Assembly: GCA_963717085.1 (NCBI GenBank)
Contig: CAVQVM010000023.1
Span: forward strand, 248,001-312,000
DNA: 64,000 nt
Source of the DNA: DASQUK01 sp963717085
GTDB taxonomy: Bacteria > Actinomycetota > Acidimicrobiia > Acidimicrobiales > VFJN01
Reading direction: 5' to 3'
This document shows, in pieces, positions 32,534-41,152 of this stretch. The position numbers were made by a program, and so were the translations under genes. Each line of letters opens with the position of its first letter. Position 1 is the first letter of the stretch. Below the pieces are notes generated by a model. The model searched no databases. It had not been told where the DNA came from and saw only the letters and a list, made by a program, of their open reading frames with translations.

Positions 32534-33403
32534 GTGGCCGTGATCTCGCAGACCGAGCTGGATGCGTACCTGGCCAGGCTCGGCCTGGAGATGGAGCCGC
32601 CCTCGGTGGATGGCCTGTTCCGGCTGCACCGTGCCCACGTCGAGCGGGTGGCGTACGAGACGCTGTGGATCCACCTCGGGGAGCGCTGGGGCATCGGCAT
32701 CGGCGAGTCGGTGGCGCGGATCGCGACCCGGTTGCGCGGCGGGTACTGCTACCACCTCAACGGCGGATTCAGCGGGCTGCTCCGCGCGCTGGGCTACGAC
32801 GTGGTGCGCCACGTGGGTGGCGTGCACGGGCCTGATGGCCCGAACGGGGACAGCATGACGAACCACCTCGTGCTGACGGTCCACGGCCTCCCGACCGACA
32901 CGAATCCCGACGGGAACTGGTACGTCGACGCGGGCCTCGGCGACGCCCTCCACGAGCCCATCCCCCTGATCGCCGGCGAGTATCGGCAGGGCCCGTTCGT
33001 GCTGGTGCTGGACGAGACGCCGGGCGCCGTCGGTGACTGGCACCTCACGCACGACCCCGCGGGGAGCTTCGCGGGGATGTCGTGGCGGTCGACAGCCACC
33101 GGGATGGACGCCTTCGCCGACCGCCACGCCTGGCTGTCGACGTCACCGGAGTCGGGGTTCGTGCGGGTGCTCACCGCACAGCGGCGTGACGCGTCTGGTG
33201 TCGACATACTGCGGGGCCTCTCGCTGAAGCGGATCGGCGACCGGGCCTCCGAGCAGACGCTCACGACCCGGACGGAGCTGACGGACGTCCTCGGCGGCCA
33301 CTTCGGCCTCGACGTCTCGCCGATCGCCGACCAGGCCTGGGCCGCGCTGTGGGGGAGGGTCCAGGCGACGCACGCCGCGTGGGAGTCGGCCCGTCGACCC
33401 TGA
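32534..33403 (+). CDS. nat: Arylamine N-acetyltransferase
   Basis: A 289-residue NAT of normal length. The catalytic triad is visible: Cys72 in RLRGGYCYHLNGGF, His111 in TNHLVLTV and Asp132 in WYVDAGLGD. The classical motif is RGGxCxExN; here the Glu is His74, an uncommon change that may alter substrate range. The enzyme moves acetyl (or propionyl) from CoA to arylamines or hydrazines; in mycobacteria it is linked to sterol catabolism. GTG start at 32534. Confidence 0.88.
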   Translation: MAVISQTELDAYLARLGLEMEPPSVDGLFRLHRAHVERVAYETLWIHLGERWGIGIGESVARIATRLRGGYCYHLNGGFSGLLRALGYDVVRHVGGVHGPDGPNGDSMTNHLVLTVHGLPTDTNPDGNWYVDAGLGDALHEPIPLIAGEYRQGPFVLVLDETPGAVGDWHLTHDPAGSFAGMSWRSTATGMDAFADRHAWLSTSPESGFVRVLTAQRRDASGVDILRGLSLKRIGDRASEQTLTTRTELTDVLGGHFGLDVSPIADQAWAALWGRVQATHAAWESARRP

Positions 33404-33442
33404 CCCCGGCGCGATGGTCGGTCGGCGACGGGGCCACCCCAC

Positions 33443-33448
33443 TAACGT
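33443..33448 (+). promoter_or_regulatory. -10 box of the MBL-fold gene
   Basis: TAACGT ends 6 nt before GTG 33455; leaderless pattern. Confidence 0.5.
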
Positions 33449-33454
33449 CTGGTC

Positions 33455-34249
33455 GTGCAACGCTGGCAGGCCGGCGGGTGGACGATCACCCGCGTCCCCG
33501 ACCCGGGCTTCGACTTGGTGCTACCCCAGGACGACGAGACCCGGGTCGCCCTGCAGCGATCGCCATGGCTCCGCCCGAGGTTCGTCACCGATGACTGGGC
33601 GCTGCGTGTCGGGTCGAGCGCCATCGTCCTGGACAACGGCACGTCCACGGCGATCGTCGATCCCTGGCTCGCCTTCGATGATCCCGCCAGGTTCGCACCG
33701 CGCCTCGACGCGCTCGCGGCGGCCGGATGGAGTGCCGACGACGTCGACATCGTGATCAACTCACACATCGACGGCGTGGGCGCCAACGTCGACCCGGCGA
33801 CCGGCGCGCCGACCTTCGGGCGGGCGCGGTACCTGGTGCCTGGCATCGAGATGGCCGCATTGGCGGATGGCCACCGCACTGGGGCCGAAGGGCTCCTGGA
33901 CGTCGAGCGTGCCGGCCTCCTCGGTCGGTACGACGACCGCATCGAGGCCGCACCGGGTGTCGTGCTCGATCCGCTCCCGGGGCACAACCCGGGCCACTTC
34001 GGCGTCTACGTCGGCGACCCACCCGCCGCCGTCGTCACCGGGCACCTGTTCCTGCACCCGGCGCAGATCGCCAATCCCGACGTCGCCGAGCTCGACCACG
34101 ACCCGCGGGCGGTCCGGGCGACGAGGCGCGCACTGCTCGAGCGCTGCCACCGCGAGGATCTGCTGTTGATCGCGCCGTTGTTCGAGGAGCCCGGTGGCGG
34201 GACCATCGTGCCCGACGGCGATCGTTGGCGGCTCGAACCCGCGGCGTGA
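33455..34249 (+). CDS. MBL-fold protein with a degenerate metal site
   Basis: A 264-residue metallo-beta-lactamase-fold protein. The scaffold is clear (AIVDPWLAFDDP, VDIVINSHIDGVGANVDPAT, PLPGHNPGHFGVYVGD, AVVTGHLFLHPAQIANPD), but the usual HxHxDH is shortened to SHIDGVG, so two or three zinc ligands are missing; later His residues (about 177-195) remain. It may bind one metal, use another set of ligands, or be non-catalytic. GTG start with a -10 box 6 nt upstream. Confidence 0.75.
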   Translation: MQRWQAGGWTITRVPDPGFDLVLPQDDETRVALQRSPWLRPRFVTDDWALRVGSSAIVLDNGTSTAIVDPWLAFDDPARFAPRLDALAAAGWSADDVDIVINSHIDGVGANVDPATGAPTFGRARYLVPGIEMAALADGHRTGAEGLLDVERAGLLGRYDDRIEAAPGVVLDPLPGHNPGHFGVYVGDPPAAVVTGHLFLHPAQIANPDVAELDHDPRAVRATRRALLERCHREDLLLIAPLFEEPGGGTIVPDGDRWRLEPAA

Positions 34250-34285
34250 TCATCCGGAGCGCCCGGTTGCCTCGCACGGGCTGCC

Positions 34286-34291
34286 TAGCGT
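34286..34291 (+). promoter_or_regulatory. -10 box of the EEP gene at 34298
   Basis: TAGCGT ends 6 nt before GTG 34298. Confidence 0.5.
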
Positions 34292-34297
34292 GGCGTC

Positions 34298-35188
34298 GTG
34301 TCTTCCGAAAGGTTGCGGGTCGCACAGTTGAACGCCGGTTCGTTGCTGGAGCCGGGTTGGAACGAGCGGCGTCACGAGATCGTGGCGTGGCTCGAGCATC
34401 TCGGGCCGGACATCGTGTGCTTCCAGGAGGTCTGGCAGGACGGGAGCACGCCCAACACTGCGGGCTGGATCGTCGAGCAGATGCCCGACGCCGGCTGGCA
34501 CTGGCACTTCGACGGCCGGCCGTTCGCGGCCCAGCTGTGGCCCGACCCCGCCCTCGAGTTCGGGTCGGCGGTGCTGTCCCGGTGGCCGATCGACAGCGCC
34601 GCGTATCACGCGCTCCCGCTCGCGGACGGGGCCGATGCCTTCGTGGCCGGTGTCCCGTGGGAGCTGCTGCACGTCCGCACCGCGGGGCTCGACGTCTTCT
34701 CCTGCCACCTCGCCGCCGCGCCGCGCGACAGCCACCACCGCCGCCGCCAGGTGCTGGCCATCGACGAGATCATCACCGCGGCACGCGGTGATGACGACGC
34801 CTCCGTCACCCTCGGCCAAGTCCGGGACACCATGCCGGCGATCCTCTGCGGGGACTTCAACGCCGAGCCCGACAGCGACGAGATCCGCTTCCTCTGCTCA
34901 CTGACCGGACTCGACGGTCGAACGGCCTTCTACCAGGACGCCTGGAGGGTTGCGGGCGACGGCCCCGGCTACACGCAGGACTGGCGGACCAACCCCATCG
35001 CCGCGGCACTGAACGTCCACCGCAAGCGCATCGACTACGTGTTCGTGGGGGATCCCTTCATGCGGCGGGGTGGCACCGGGCGCATCCTCGCCGCCCAGCT
35101 CGCCTTCCACGAGCCGCTCACCGGCGTGCTCGCCAGCGACCACGCCGGGCTGGTCGTCGACATCGCCTGGCCCGACCGCCCGAGCTGA
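34298..35188 (+). CDS. Endonuclease/exonuclease/phosphatase family protein
   Basis: A 296-residue EEP enzyme with a complete site: VAQLNAGSL (about residues 8-16), VCFQEVWQDG (about 41-50, Glu), FSCHLAAAPRDSHHRRRQV (His), ILCGDFNAEPDSDEI (about 185-199, Asp/Asn) and SDHAGLVVDI (about 281-290, Asp-His). Related members cleave phosphodiesters in nucleic acids, lipids or inositol phosphates. No signal peptide. Preceded by a -10 box 6 nt from the GTG; converges with a lipoprotein gene. Confidence 0.85.
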   Translation: MSSERLRVAQLNAGSLLEPGWNERRHEIVAWLEHLGPDIVCFQEVWQDGSTPNTAGWIVEQMPDAGWHWHFDGRPFAAQLWPDPALEFGSAVLSRWPIDSAAYHALPLADGADAFVAGVPWELLHVRTAGLDVFSCHLAAAPRDSHHRRRQVLAIDEIITAARGDDDASVTLGQVRDTMPAILCGDFNAEPDSDEIRFLCSLTGLDGRTAFYQDAWRVAGDGPGYTQDWRTNPIAAALNVHRKRIDYVFVGDPFMRRGGTGRILAAQLAFHEPLTGVLASDHAGLVVDIAWPDRPS

Positions 35189-35237
35189 CTCCAGGCCATC
35201 GGGCTGACCCAGCAGCCTGAGGTCCCCTGGCCCGGCG

Positions 35238-35765
35238 TCAGCCGGCTATGGCGTTGCCGCTGGCGTCGACGACGTACCAGATGTTGCCGACACCTTGGCC
35301 GTTGGTGTCGCCCGCAGCTGCGTCGCTGGCGAAGTGGTAGAGCGGCCAGCTGTTGTAGGTCACCTGCGCCGAGCCGTCGGGACGGTCGGCGGTGCTGAGG
35401 AGGGCCTCGTCGACGCCGTCGCCCGCGGTCGCGGGTCCGGCCAGCGGCGGCCAGGTGGTGGCGCACGAGTCGAGGCACATGCTGGCGCCCTGGGCGTCGG
35501 GCATGAACAGGTACAACGTCATGCCGTCGCCGTCGACCAGGATCGTGCCGAGGTCGGTGTCTGCCGTCGCCACGGTGGACGCGCCCTCGGCGGGAGCGGC
35601 GGCCTCGGTGGACGTCGTGGTGTCGTCGGCGGCTTCGGTCGTCTCGGTGGTCGTGGTGTCCGTCGCCGAGTCGTCGTCATCGTCGCCGCAGGCCGCCAAG
35701 CCGAGCAGCCCGAACAGACCGAGCGCCATCGCGGTCAGTGCGACGGGACGCGCTGTGAACCTCAT
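35238..35765 (-). CDS. Lipoprotein with secreted repeats (Lipoprotein_15/COG4315)
   Basis: A 175-residue lipoprotein: signal peptide with lipobox Cys at about residue 26 (LLGLAACGDDD), a Thr/Glu/Ala-rich linker (about 27-65), then two COG4315 repeats (TILVDGDGMTLYLFMPDAQG with MCLDSCATTWPPL; GSAQVTYNSWPLYHFASDAA). The repeats' function is unknown; they occur in exported proteins of actinobacteria. It is a diverged paralogue of the gene at 45475. GGGAGGA precedes the ATG at 35765. Confidence 0.87.
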   Translation of the reverse strand: MRFTARPVALTAMALGLFGLLGLAACGDDDDDSATDTTTTETTEAADDTTTSTEAAAPAEGASTVATADTDLGTILVDGDGMTLYLFMPDAQGASMCLDSCATTWPPLAGPATAGDGVDEALLSTADRPDGSAQVTYNSWPLYHFASDAAAGDTNGQGVGNIWYVVDASGNAIAG

Positions 35766-35884
35766 CAGATCCTCCCTGCCTCGAAGATCGCCGCATGCGT
35801 GCAAGGCGACTTGCTGACATGACATACCGCCGATGCGGCCGCGAGGATTCAGCGCGGGGTCAGAAGCCGCTCCAGTCGGACCGT

Positions 35885-35890
35885 TAGCAT
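35885..35890 (+). promoter_or_regulatory. -10 box of the LLM gene at 35897
   Basis: TAGCAT ends 6 nt before the ATG at 35897. Confidence 0.5.
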
Positions 35891-35896
35891 CCGCCC

Positions 35897-36730
35897 ATGC
35901 GCGTGGGCATGCACCTCCCACAGTTCGGCCGGGCCGCCATCGCCGGGGCCGTGGAGGAGGCCGCGCAGCTGGCCGAAGAGCTCGGGTTCGACGACGTGTG
36001 GGTCAGCGACCACCTGGTCGTTCCCAAGGACCAGTCCTACCCGTCGCCGTACCTCTACGACCCACTGATCGCCCTCACGTTCGCCGCCGCCACGACGTCG
36101 GCGGTCGGGCTCGGGACGAGCGTGCTCGTCGGGCCGCAGTACCCGAGCCCGCTGGCCCTGGCCAACTCCCTGGCGTCGCTCGACAACATGAGCCGGGGCC
36201 GGCTCACCGTGGGCGTCGGCATCGGGTGGTCGGCGGCAGAGTACGAGGCGCTGCACGCTCCCTTCGACCACCGCGGCGCCCGCCTCGACGAGATCATCGA
36301 TCTGTTCCGCACGGCCTGGCGCGACGATCCCGCCACCCACGACGGCCGGTTCTACTCGTTCGGCGACGTGCGGGTGCTGCCGAAGCCGGCGCACGACATA
36401 GCCGTCTGGGTGGGCGGGAGGAGCGACGGCGCCTACATACGGGCGACCACCAGAGCCGACGGCTTCCACGGCGTCGGCGTCGGTCCGGAGGACGCCAAGG
36501 CGCTGGTCGAGCGGCTCCGCGCCTCGCGTCCCGACGACGCATTCACGATCTCGCTGCGCGTGCCCTGGGACGGCAACACCATGGAACCCGACGAGATCCG
36601 CGCCCAGTTCGAGGCCTACGGAGCGGTGGGTGTCCAACACGTCGTGATCGCCCCCGAGCGTGGCTATGCCGACTCCTGGTTGGCGGGCATGCGGACCCTG
36701 GCCTCGGTGCTGGACCTGCCGGCGCGGTAG
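35897..36730 (+). CDS. LLM class (probably F420-dependent) oxidoreductase
   Basis: A 277-residue luciferase-like TIM barrel: MRVGMHLPQFGRAAI at the N-terminus, LAEELGFDDVWVSDHLVVP (about residues 26-44), GLGTSVLVGPQYPSPLALAN (about 74-93) and GRLTVGVGIGWSAAEYEAL (about 101-119), the cofactor loop. All are typical of F420-dependent LLM enzymes such as the Rv-type G6PDH-like proteins of actinobacteria. Substrate unknown. A -10 box lies 6 nt upstream of the ATG. Confidence 0.88.
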   Translation: MRVGMHLPQFGRAAIAGAVEEAAQLAEELGFDDVWVSDHLVVPKDQSYPSPYLYDPLIALTFAAATTSAVGLGTSVLVGPQYPSPLALANSLASLDNMSRGRLTVGVGIGWSAAEYEALHAPFDHRGARLDEIIDLFRTAWRDDPATHDGRFYSFGDVRVLPKPAHDIAVWVGGRSDGAYIRATTRADGFHGVGVGPEDAKALVERLRASRPDDAFTISLRVPWDGNTMEPDEIRAQFEAYGAVGVQHVVIAPERGYADSWLAGMRTLASVLDLPAR

Positions 36731-36737
36731 TCCGGGT

Positions 36738-36756
36738 GGCGCCTCCGGGCGGCGCC
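36738..36756. terminator. Bidirectional hairpin terminator
   Basis: GGCGCC (36738-36743), 7 nt, GGCGCC (36751-36756) in the 31-bp gap between the convergent LLM and acyl-CoA ligase genes. Confidence 0.45.
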
Positions 36757-36761
36757 GGCCG

Positions 36762-38291
36762 TCAGGTCGCCGTCAACTCCGAGGTTCCGGGGCGACCGAG
36801 CTCGTCCTTCAACACCCGCCGCAGCAGCTTGCCGGTGTCGTTGTACGGCAACGCCGCGCGCACGTCCACCACGGCCGGCGTCCGCGAGGATCGCAACCGT
36901 TCCCGCACCCATGCCTGCAGCTCCGCCTTCGAGGCGGTCGCCCCGGGCTCGAGCACGACTGCGGCGGCGGCCACTTCGCCCCACTCGTCGTCCGGGATCC
37001 CCGTCACCCCCGCCTCGGCCACCGCAGGGTGCTGGAGCAGCACGTCCTCGATCTCGCCGGGCGACACGTTCTCGCCACCCCGGACGATGACGTCGTCGAG
37101 CCGACCCTCGACGAAGAGGAATCCGGCATCGTCGAGGTGCCCGGAGTCGTTGGTGGGGAACCAGCCGTCGGGGGTCAGGACGCTACGGCCCAGGTACTCG
37201 CCGGCGATCTGCTCGCCCCGAACGTGGATCTCGCCGGTCGCGCCGGGCGGGAGCGCCCCACCCAAGGGGTCACGGATCTCGAGCTCGAGCGTCGGCAGCG
37301 GCCGACCGACCGAGCCGAGCCGCTTACGGACGGCGGGATCGTCATTGCCGTACGCGGTCCGATGGTCGTCGGGCCCCAGCACCGCGACGGTGCTGCTGGC
37401 CTCGGTAAGCCCGTAGGCGTTGACGAATCCCACGTGCGGTAACCGATCCATCGCCCGCTCGACGACGGCCACCGGCATGCGCCCGCCGCCGTACGACAGG
37501 TGGCGGAGCGACGGGAGCGTGGTGCCCCGCCGCTCCATCGCGTCGAGCAGTCTTCCCAGCATCGTGGGGACCACCATGGCGTGGGTCACCGCCTCCTCCG
37601 TCGCGAGGTGCACCCAATCGTCGGGGTCGAACTGTGGCAGGTAGACGATCCGCCGTCCTGCGTAGGTCGACGACAACACCGCCGCCATGCCGGCGACGTG
37701 ATAGGGCGGGACGCTGACAAGCGTCGCTTCGTCCTCGCCGGCGCACATGAACTCGACGGTCGAGAGCACGTAGGAGACGAGGTGCCGGTGGCGCAGCAGG
37801 GCGGCCTTGGGCTCGCCGGTCGTGCCGCTGGTGAAGAGCCATATGGCCACCGCGTCGGTGTCGACGTCGGGATCGGCGGCACACTCGGCCTCCTCGAGGC
37901 GCGCCTCCAGCTCGCCACGGGCGAGCAGCTCGAGGCCCGGCACGTGCCGGATCCGCGCCTGGGTCGCCTCGTCGGTGACGACCAGCGCCGGCGCCACACG
38001 TTCGACGACCGACCGCAGCCGCTCGTCGGCCAGCCGGTAGTTGACGGCGGTGAAGGGCACGCCCGCCAGAGCGCCGGCGTAGAGCAGCAGCGGCACCGCG
38101 GGCGAGTTCGTGCCGACCAGTCCGACACGCTCGACACCAATCGCCCGCACCACCGCCGCCCCCCGGCGCGCACGATCGAGGAGCTGCCGGTAACTCAGGC
38201 CGTCGGCCGTCGATCCGACGGCGATGCGGTCGGGCATGCCCTCGGCTGCCAGCTCCAGCAGCATGCCGATGTTCAAGGCGCGCTCCCCCAC
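36762..38291 (-). CDS. Class I adenylate-forming enzyme (acyl-CoA ligase-like)
   Basis: A 509-residue AMP-binding enzyme of usual length. Motifs in order: IWLFTSGTTGEPKAALLRH (about residues 149-167, ATP P-loop), NAYGLTEASSTV (about 289-300), TNDSGHLDDAGFLFVEGRLD (about 378-397) and NDTGKLLRRVL (about 487-497, catalytic Lys). It adenylates a carboxylate and forms an acyl-CoA; chain or ring specificity cannot be told. It starts (GTG) 21 bp after the dienelactone hydrolase stop, so the two are one transcript. Confidence 0.92.
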   Translation of the reverse strand: MGERALNIGMLLELAAEGMPDRIAVGSTADGLSYRQLLDRARRGAAVVRAIGVERVGLVGTNSPAVPLLLYAGALAGVPFTAVNYRLADERLRSVVERVAPALVVTDEATQARIRHVPGLELLARGELEARLEEAECAADPDVDTDAVAIWLFTSGTTGEPKAALLRHRHLVSYVLSTVEFMCAGEDEATLVSVPPYHVAGMAAVLSSTYAGRRIVYLPQFDPDDWVHLATEEAVTHAMVVPTMLGRLLDAMERRGTTLPSLRHLSYGGGRMPVAVVERAMDRLPHVGFVNAYGLTEASSTVAVLGPDDHRTAYGNDDPAVRKRLGSVGRPLPTLELEIRDPLGGALPPGATGEIHVRGEQIAGEYLGRSVLTPDGWFPTNDSGHLDDAGFLFVEGRLDDVIVRGGENVSPGEIEDVLLQHPAVAEAGVTGIPDDEWGEVAAAAVVLEPGATASKAELQAWVRERLRSSRTPAVVDVRAALPYNDTGKLLRRVLKDELGRPGTSELTAT

Positions 38292-38312
38292 TCCGATCCG
38301 GAACGCGCCATG

Positions 38313-39059
38313 TCAGGACTCCGAGAGGTAACGGCCGAACCAGCGCCAGATCTGCTTCCACCCGTCCTTCGTCGCGTCGACGTCGTAGCTCGGCCGGTCG
38401 ACCGAGAAGAACGCGTGACCCGCGCCCTCGTAGGAGTGGAACTCGTGCGTCTTGCCGTGGGCCCGAAGCTCGTCCTCGATCCGCGCAACGTCCTCGGGCG
38501 ACGGATTGTGGTCCTCGACACCGAACAGGCCCAGGAGCGGGCAGCTGAGTTTCGGCGTCAGATCGATCGGCGCCACCGGGCGGGCCGGTGACAGGTCGTC
38601 GGGCCCGGCCACGACGCGACCGCCATAGCAGTCGACGGCGGCATCGAGGGGCAACGTGCCGGCGACAAGGTACGCCTGGCGCCCCCCCGAGCAGTACCCG
38701 ATGACACCGATCTTGCCGTTGGCGGTCGGCAGCGACCGCAGGTGCTCCGCCGCACCGGCGACGTCGCCGACACACTGGGCGTCGGGCACTCCGCCCGCCT
38801 CGCGGGCCGCGGCGGCGGCTTCGGCGGCCTTCGCCCCCGGGGCGTAGCGATGGAACAGGTTGGGGCAGACGGCGTTGTAGCCGTACACCGCGAACGTGCG
38901 AACGATCTCCTTGGTGGCGCGGTCGTAGCCGGGCATGTGGTGAATCACGACCACCCCGCCGTACTGGCGCTCATCGAGCGGGATGGCCTGGTACGCCTCG
39001 ATCTCGTCGCCGTCGTGGCCTGCGATGGTGATCGTCTCGGCGCGGATCGCGTCGCTCAT
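38313..39059 (-). CDS. Dienelactone hydrolase family protein
   Basis: A 248-residue alpha/beta hydrolase with the Cys-Asp-His triad of dienelactone hydrolase: GVIGYCSGGRQAYL (about residues 116-129, Cys), FGVEDHNPSPED (about 172-183, Asp) and GAGHAFFSVD (about 216-225, His). The family opens dienelactones in chloroaromatic degradation, but many members act on other esters. TACACT lies 6 nt before the ATG, and an ATTTGG/CCAAAT palindrome covers the -35 region. The acyl-CoA ligase gene follows. Confidence 0.88.
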   Translation of the reverse strand: MSDAIRAETITIAGHDGDEIEAYQAIPLDERQYGGVVVIHHMPGYDRATKEIVRTFAVYGYNAVCPNLFHRYAPGAKAAEAAAAAREAGGVPDAQCVGDVAGAAEHLRSLPTANGKIGVIGYCSGGRQAYLVAGTLPLDAAVDCYGGRVVAGPDDLSPARPVAPIDLTPKLSCPLLGLFGVEDHNPSPEDVARIEDELRAHGKTHEFHSYEGAGHAFFSVDRPSYDVDATKDGWKQIWRWFGRYLSES

Positions 39060-39065
39060 GCCGCG

Positions 39066-39071
39066 AGTGTA
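39066..39071 (-). promoter_or_regulatory. -10 box of the dienelactone hydrolase operon
   Basis: TACACT on the minus strand, 6 nt before the ATG at 39059. Confidence 0.5.
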
Positions 39072-39091
39072 GGCATCTCCTCATCGCGCAT

Positions 39092-39106
39092 ATTTGGTCG
39101 CCAAAT
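39092..39106. promoter_or_regulatory. Candidate operator ATTTGG-N3-CCAAAT
   Basis: A perfect 6-bp-arm palindrome (39092-39097 and 39101-39106) overlapping the -35 position of the dienelactone hydrolase promoter. AT-rich for this genome. The cognate regulator is not in the immediate neighbourhood. Confidence 0.45.
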
Positions 39107-39142
39107 GAATCCGGAAGCGCGTCGCTACCGCCCCCCCAACGC

Positions 39143-39979
39143 CTACATGGACGTCTTCGGGTCGAGCGGGGCGGCTGCGGCCCTGGCCATCGAGTCCTGG
39201 TGAAACGCGGCCACGAGGATCCCGTCCTCGGCGAACACCCGGCCGTCTCCGTAGACCCGGCCGGTGGCGGCCTTCGTGGCCTCGTGGCGAACGAGGAGCC
39301 ACTGGGACACGTCGAACCTCTCGACGAAGTGGATCGTCTGGGCGATCACGCCTGTGGAGATCGAAGCGTGGGCGTCCTCGATGCGCACCCGGTCGCGGTG
39401 GGGGCGCATCGCGAGGCCGATGATGTTGCCGCACGTCGCCCACGCCAGCACCGCCTGGTTGGCCGCTTGCGAGGCCAGCGGGCGCTCGAAGCGGTGCCAC
39501 GCCATCTCCACCGGCACGCCGCCGACCTCGTCACGGCCGGACACCGGCCTGAGCTCGGCACCCGGGAACACCTGGCCGGGCGCCGCGTCCACCTCGGCGG
39601 GGGCTGGAACCGGGGGCATCGGCGGCTCGTGACGGATGAGGTCCTCGTCGACGACGTTCAAGAGCACGGTGGCGCGACTGAGCACCTTCTCCGACTGCGT
39701 GGCGGTCACCGTGTCGCCGGCCCAGGTGCGACCGGCGAGCAGCGACTCCACCTCGAGCTCGATCGGCCGGCTGTACGTGCCGGCCCGCGCGAACACGGCG
39801 TGAACCGACCGCACGTCCTTGGTTCCGCCCGCGGCGTGGTCGGACGCCATGATCATCTGTGCCAGCAGCTGGCCGCTGAAGACGACGTCGCGCCCCTCGG
39901 GCGACTCCGACGGCTGCGTGACCTGGTAGCGCCGTTCGCCGATCTCCGTCAGCTGCAGCAGGTCCGGCAGGTCGCTCAT
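39143..39979 (-). CDS. Acyl-CoA thioesterase II (TesB-like)
   Basis: A 278-residue double-hotdog thioesterase. VFSGQLLAQMIMASDHAAGG (about residues 33-52) and SVHAVFARAGTYSRPIELEV (about 58-77) mark the first hotdog; ANQAVLAWATCGNIIGLAMR (about 173-192), SISTGVIAQTIHFVERFDVS and the ending the second. TesB enzymes hydrolyse acyl-CoA, often to release CoA during catabolic overload. ATG 39979 is preferred; an upstream in-frame extension is unlike protein. Probably transcribed with the aldo/keto reductase 92 bp upstream. Confidence 0.85.
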   Translation of the reverse strand: MSDLPDLLQLTEIGERRYQVTQPSESPEGRDVVFSGQLLAQMIMASDHAAGGTKDVRSVHAVFARAGTYSRPIELEVESLLAGRTWAGDTVTATQSEKVLSRATVLLNVVDEDLIRHEPPMPPVPAPAEVDAAPGQVFPGAELRPVSGRDEVGGVPVEMAWHRFERPLASQAANQAVLAWATCGNIIGLAMRPHRDRVRIEDAHASISTGVIAQTIHFVERFDVSQWLLVRHEATKAATGRVYGDGRVFAEDGILVAAFHQDSMARAAAAPLDPKTSM

Positions 39980-40071
39980 CGCGTGGCGGCCGGGCGTGGA
40001 GGGTGGTGCATCGGCGGCCGATGCTAACGCTCCCATAGTTTCGACCGGGTCAGATCACGTGGGCGGCGGGA

Positions 40072-40998
40072 TCACGGCGCAGCCGTCATCCCGTCCACCT
40101 CGGCGACCTCCTCGGCCGAGAGCCGCCAGGTCGCGGCGGCGTTGGCCCCCGCCTGGGCGGCCGTGGTCGCACCGGCGATGACCGAGGCGACCGTGGGCTT
40201 GGCGAGGAGCCAGGCGATGGCCAGTTCCAGGATGCTGTGACCTCGAGCCTCTGCCCACGCGGTGAGGCGGTCGACCTGATCGAAGTTGCGTTCGCTCAGC
40301 AGCGCGTCGCCACGGTCACCCCATGCGGCCAGGCGGGTGCCGGCGGGCGCCCGTTCGCCGCGCCGGTACTTGCCGGTCAGGAGCCCGCTGGCGAGCGGGA
40401 AGTAGGGGATGTGGGCCAGCCCCAGCCGTTCGCACGTGGGCAGGACGTCCGCCTCGTCGGCGCGGTGGAGCAGGCTGTAGTGGTTCTGGACGCTGACGAA
40501 GCGGGCCGCCCCGTCCTTCACCGCCCGATCGGCGGCCACCAGCTGATCGGCCGAGAAGTTCGAGCACCCGATCTCGCGCACCGCGCCCGCCTGCACCAGC
40601 TCGTCGAGGGTGGCCAACGTGTCGACGATCGGCGTATCGGGGTCGGGGCGATGGATCTGGTACAGGTCGATGTGGTCGGTGGCCAACTCGCGGAGGCTCC
40701 GTTCGACGGCGCTGCGCACGTACTCGGGGCGAGCGCCACCAGGGCGATCGGAGCCGAGCGGGCTGGCGAACTTCGTCGCGACGACGACGTCCTCGCGCCG
40801 CGCGCCCAGCGCCTTGGCCAGGCGCCGCTCGCTGCGGCCGTACGAATCGGCGGTGTCGAAGAAGGTGATGCCGGCATCGAGGGCGGCGTCGACGACCGCC
40901 GGGACATCGGCCTCGTCCATCCGGAAGCCGAAGTTGTTCGTTCCGAGACCGACGACCGACACGTCGAGCGACCCGATCTTGCGCGTCTCCATGACCAT
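40072..40998 (-). CDS. Aldo/keto reductase
   Basis: A 308-residue AKR of normal size. TFFDTADSYGRSERRLAKAL (about residues 45-64) supplies catalytic Asp and Tyr; VVVATKFA (about 70-77) the Lys; DLYQIHRPDP (about 113-122) the His. The C-terminal NADPH site (about 270-285, SVIAGATTAAQAGANA) is present. It reduces carbonyls or acts on cyclic acetals; substrate unknown. Two in-frame ATGs (40998, 40992) are possible starts. Confidence 0.9.
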   Translation of the reverse strand: MVMETRKIGSLDVSVVGLGTNNFGFRMDEADVPAVVDAALDAGITFFDTADSYGRSERRLAKALGARREDVVVATKFASPLGSDRPGGARPEYVRSAVERSLRELATDHIDLYQIHRPDPDTPIVDTLATLDELVQAGAVREIGCSNFSADQLVAADRAVKDGAARFVSVQNHYSLLHRADEADVLPTCERLGLAHIPYFPLASGLLTGKYRRGERAPAGTRLAAWGDRGDALLSERNFDQVDRLTAWAEARGHSILELAIAWLLAKPTVASVIAGATTAAQAGANAAATWRLSAEEVAEVDGMTAAP

Positions 40999-41082
40999 TG
41001 CCTAGCCCACGCCGGCCGGCTCAACTCGGCGGGTCGGCAGCCCGGTAGGTCAGCGAGACGGTGGCGAGCAACCCGATCCGGG

Positions 41083-41104
41083 GTGGGTCGTGCCCGGCAC
41101 CCAC
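41083..41104 (-). terminator. Hairpin terminator after the epoxide hydrolase gene
   Basis: GTGGG (41083-41087) pairs with CCCAC (41100-41104) and TGCC with GGCA inside, with a 3-nt bulge. It lies about 50 bp after the stop of the minus-strand gene ending at 41153. Confidence 0.45.
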
Positions 41105-41152
41105 ATCCCCGGCATTCGGCGCACCCTATCGGCCGGCAGCAGCCTCCCGTCT

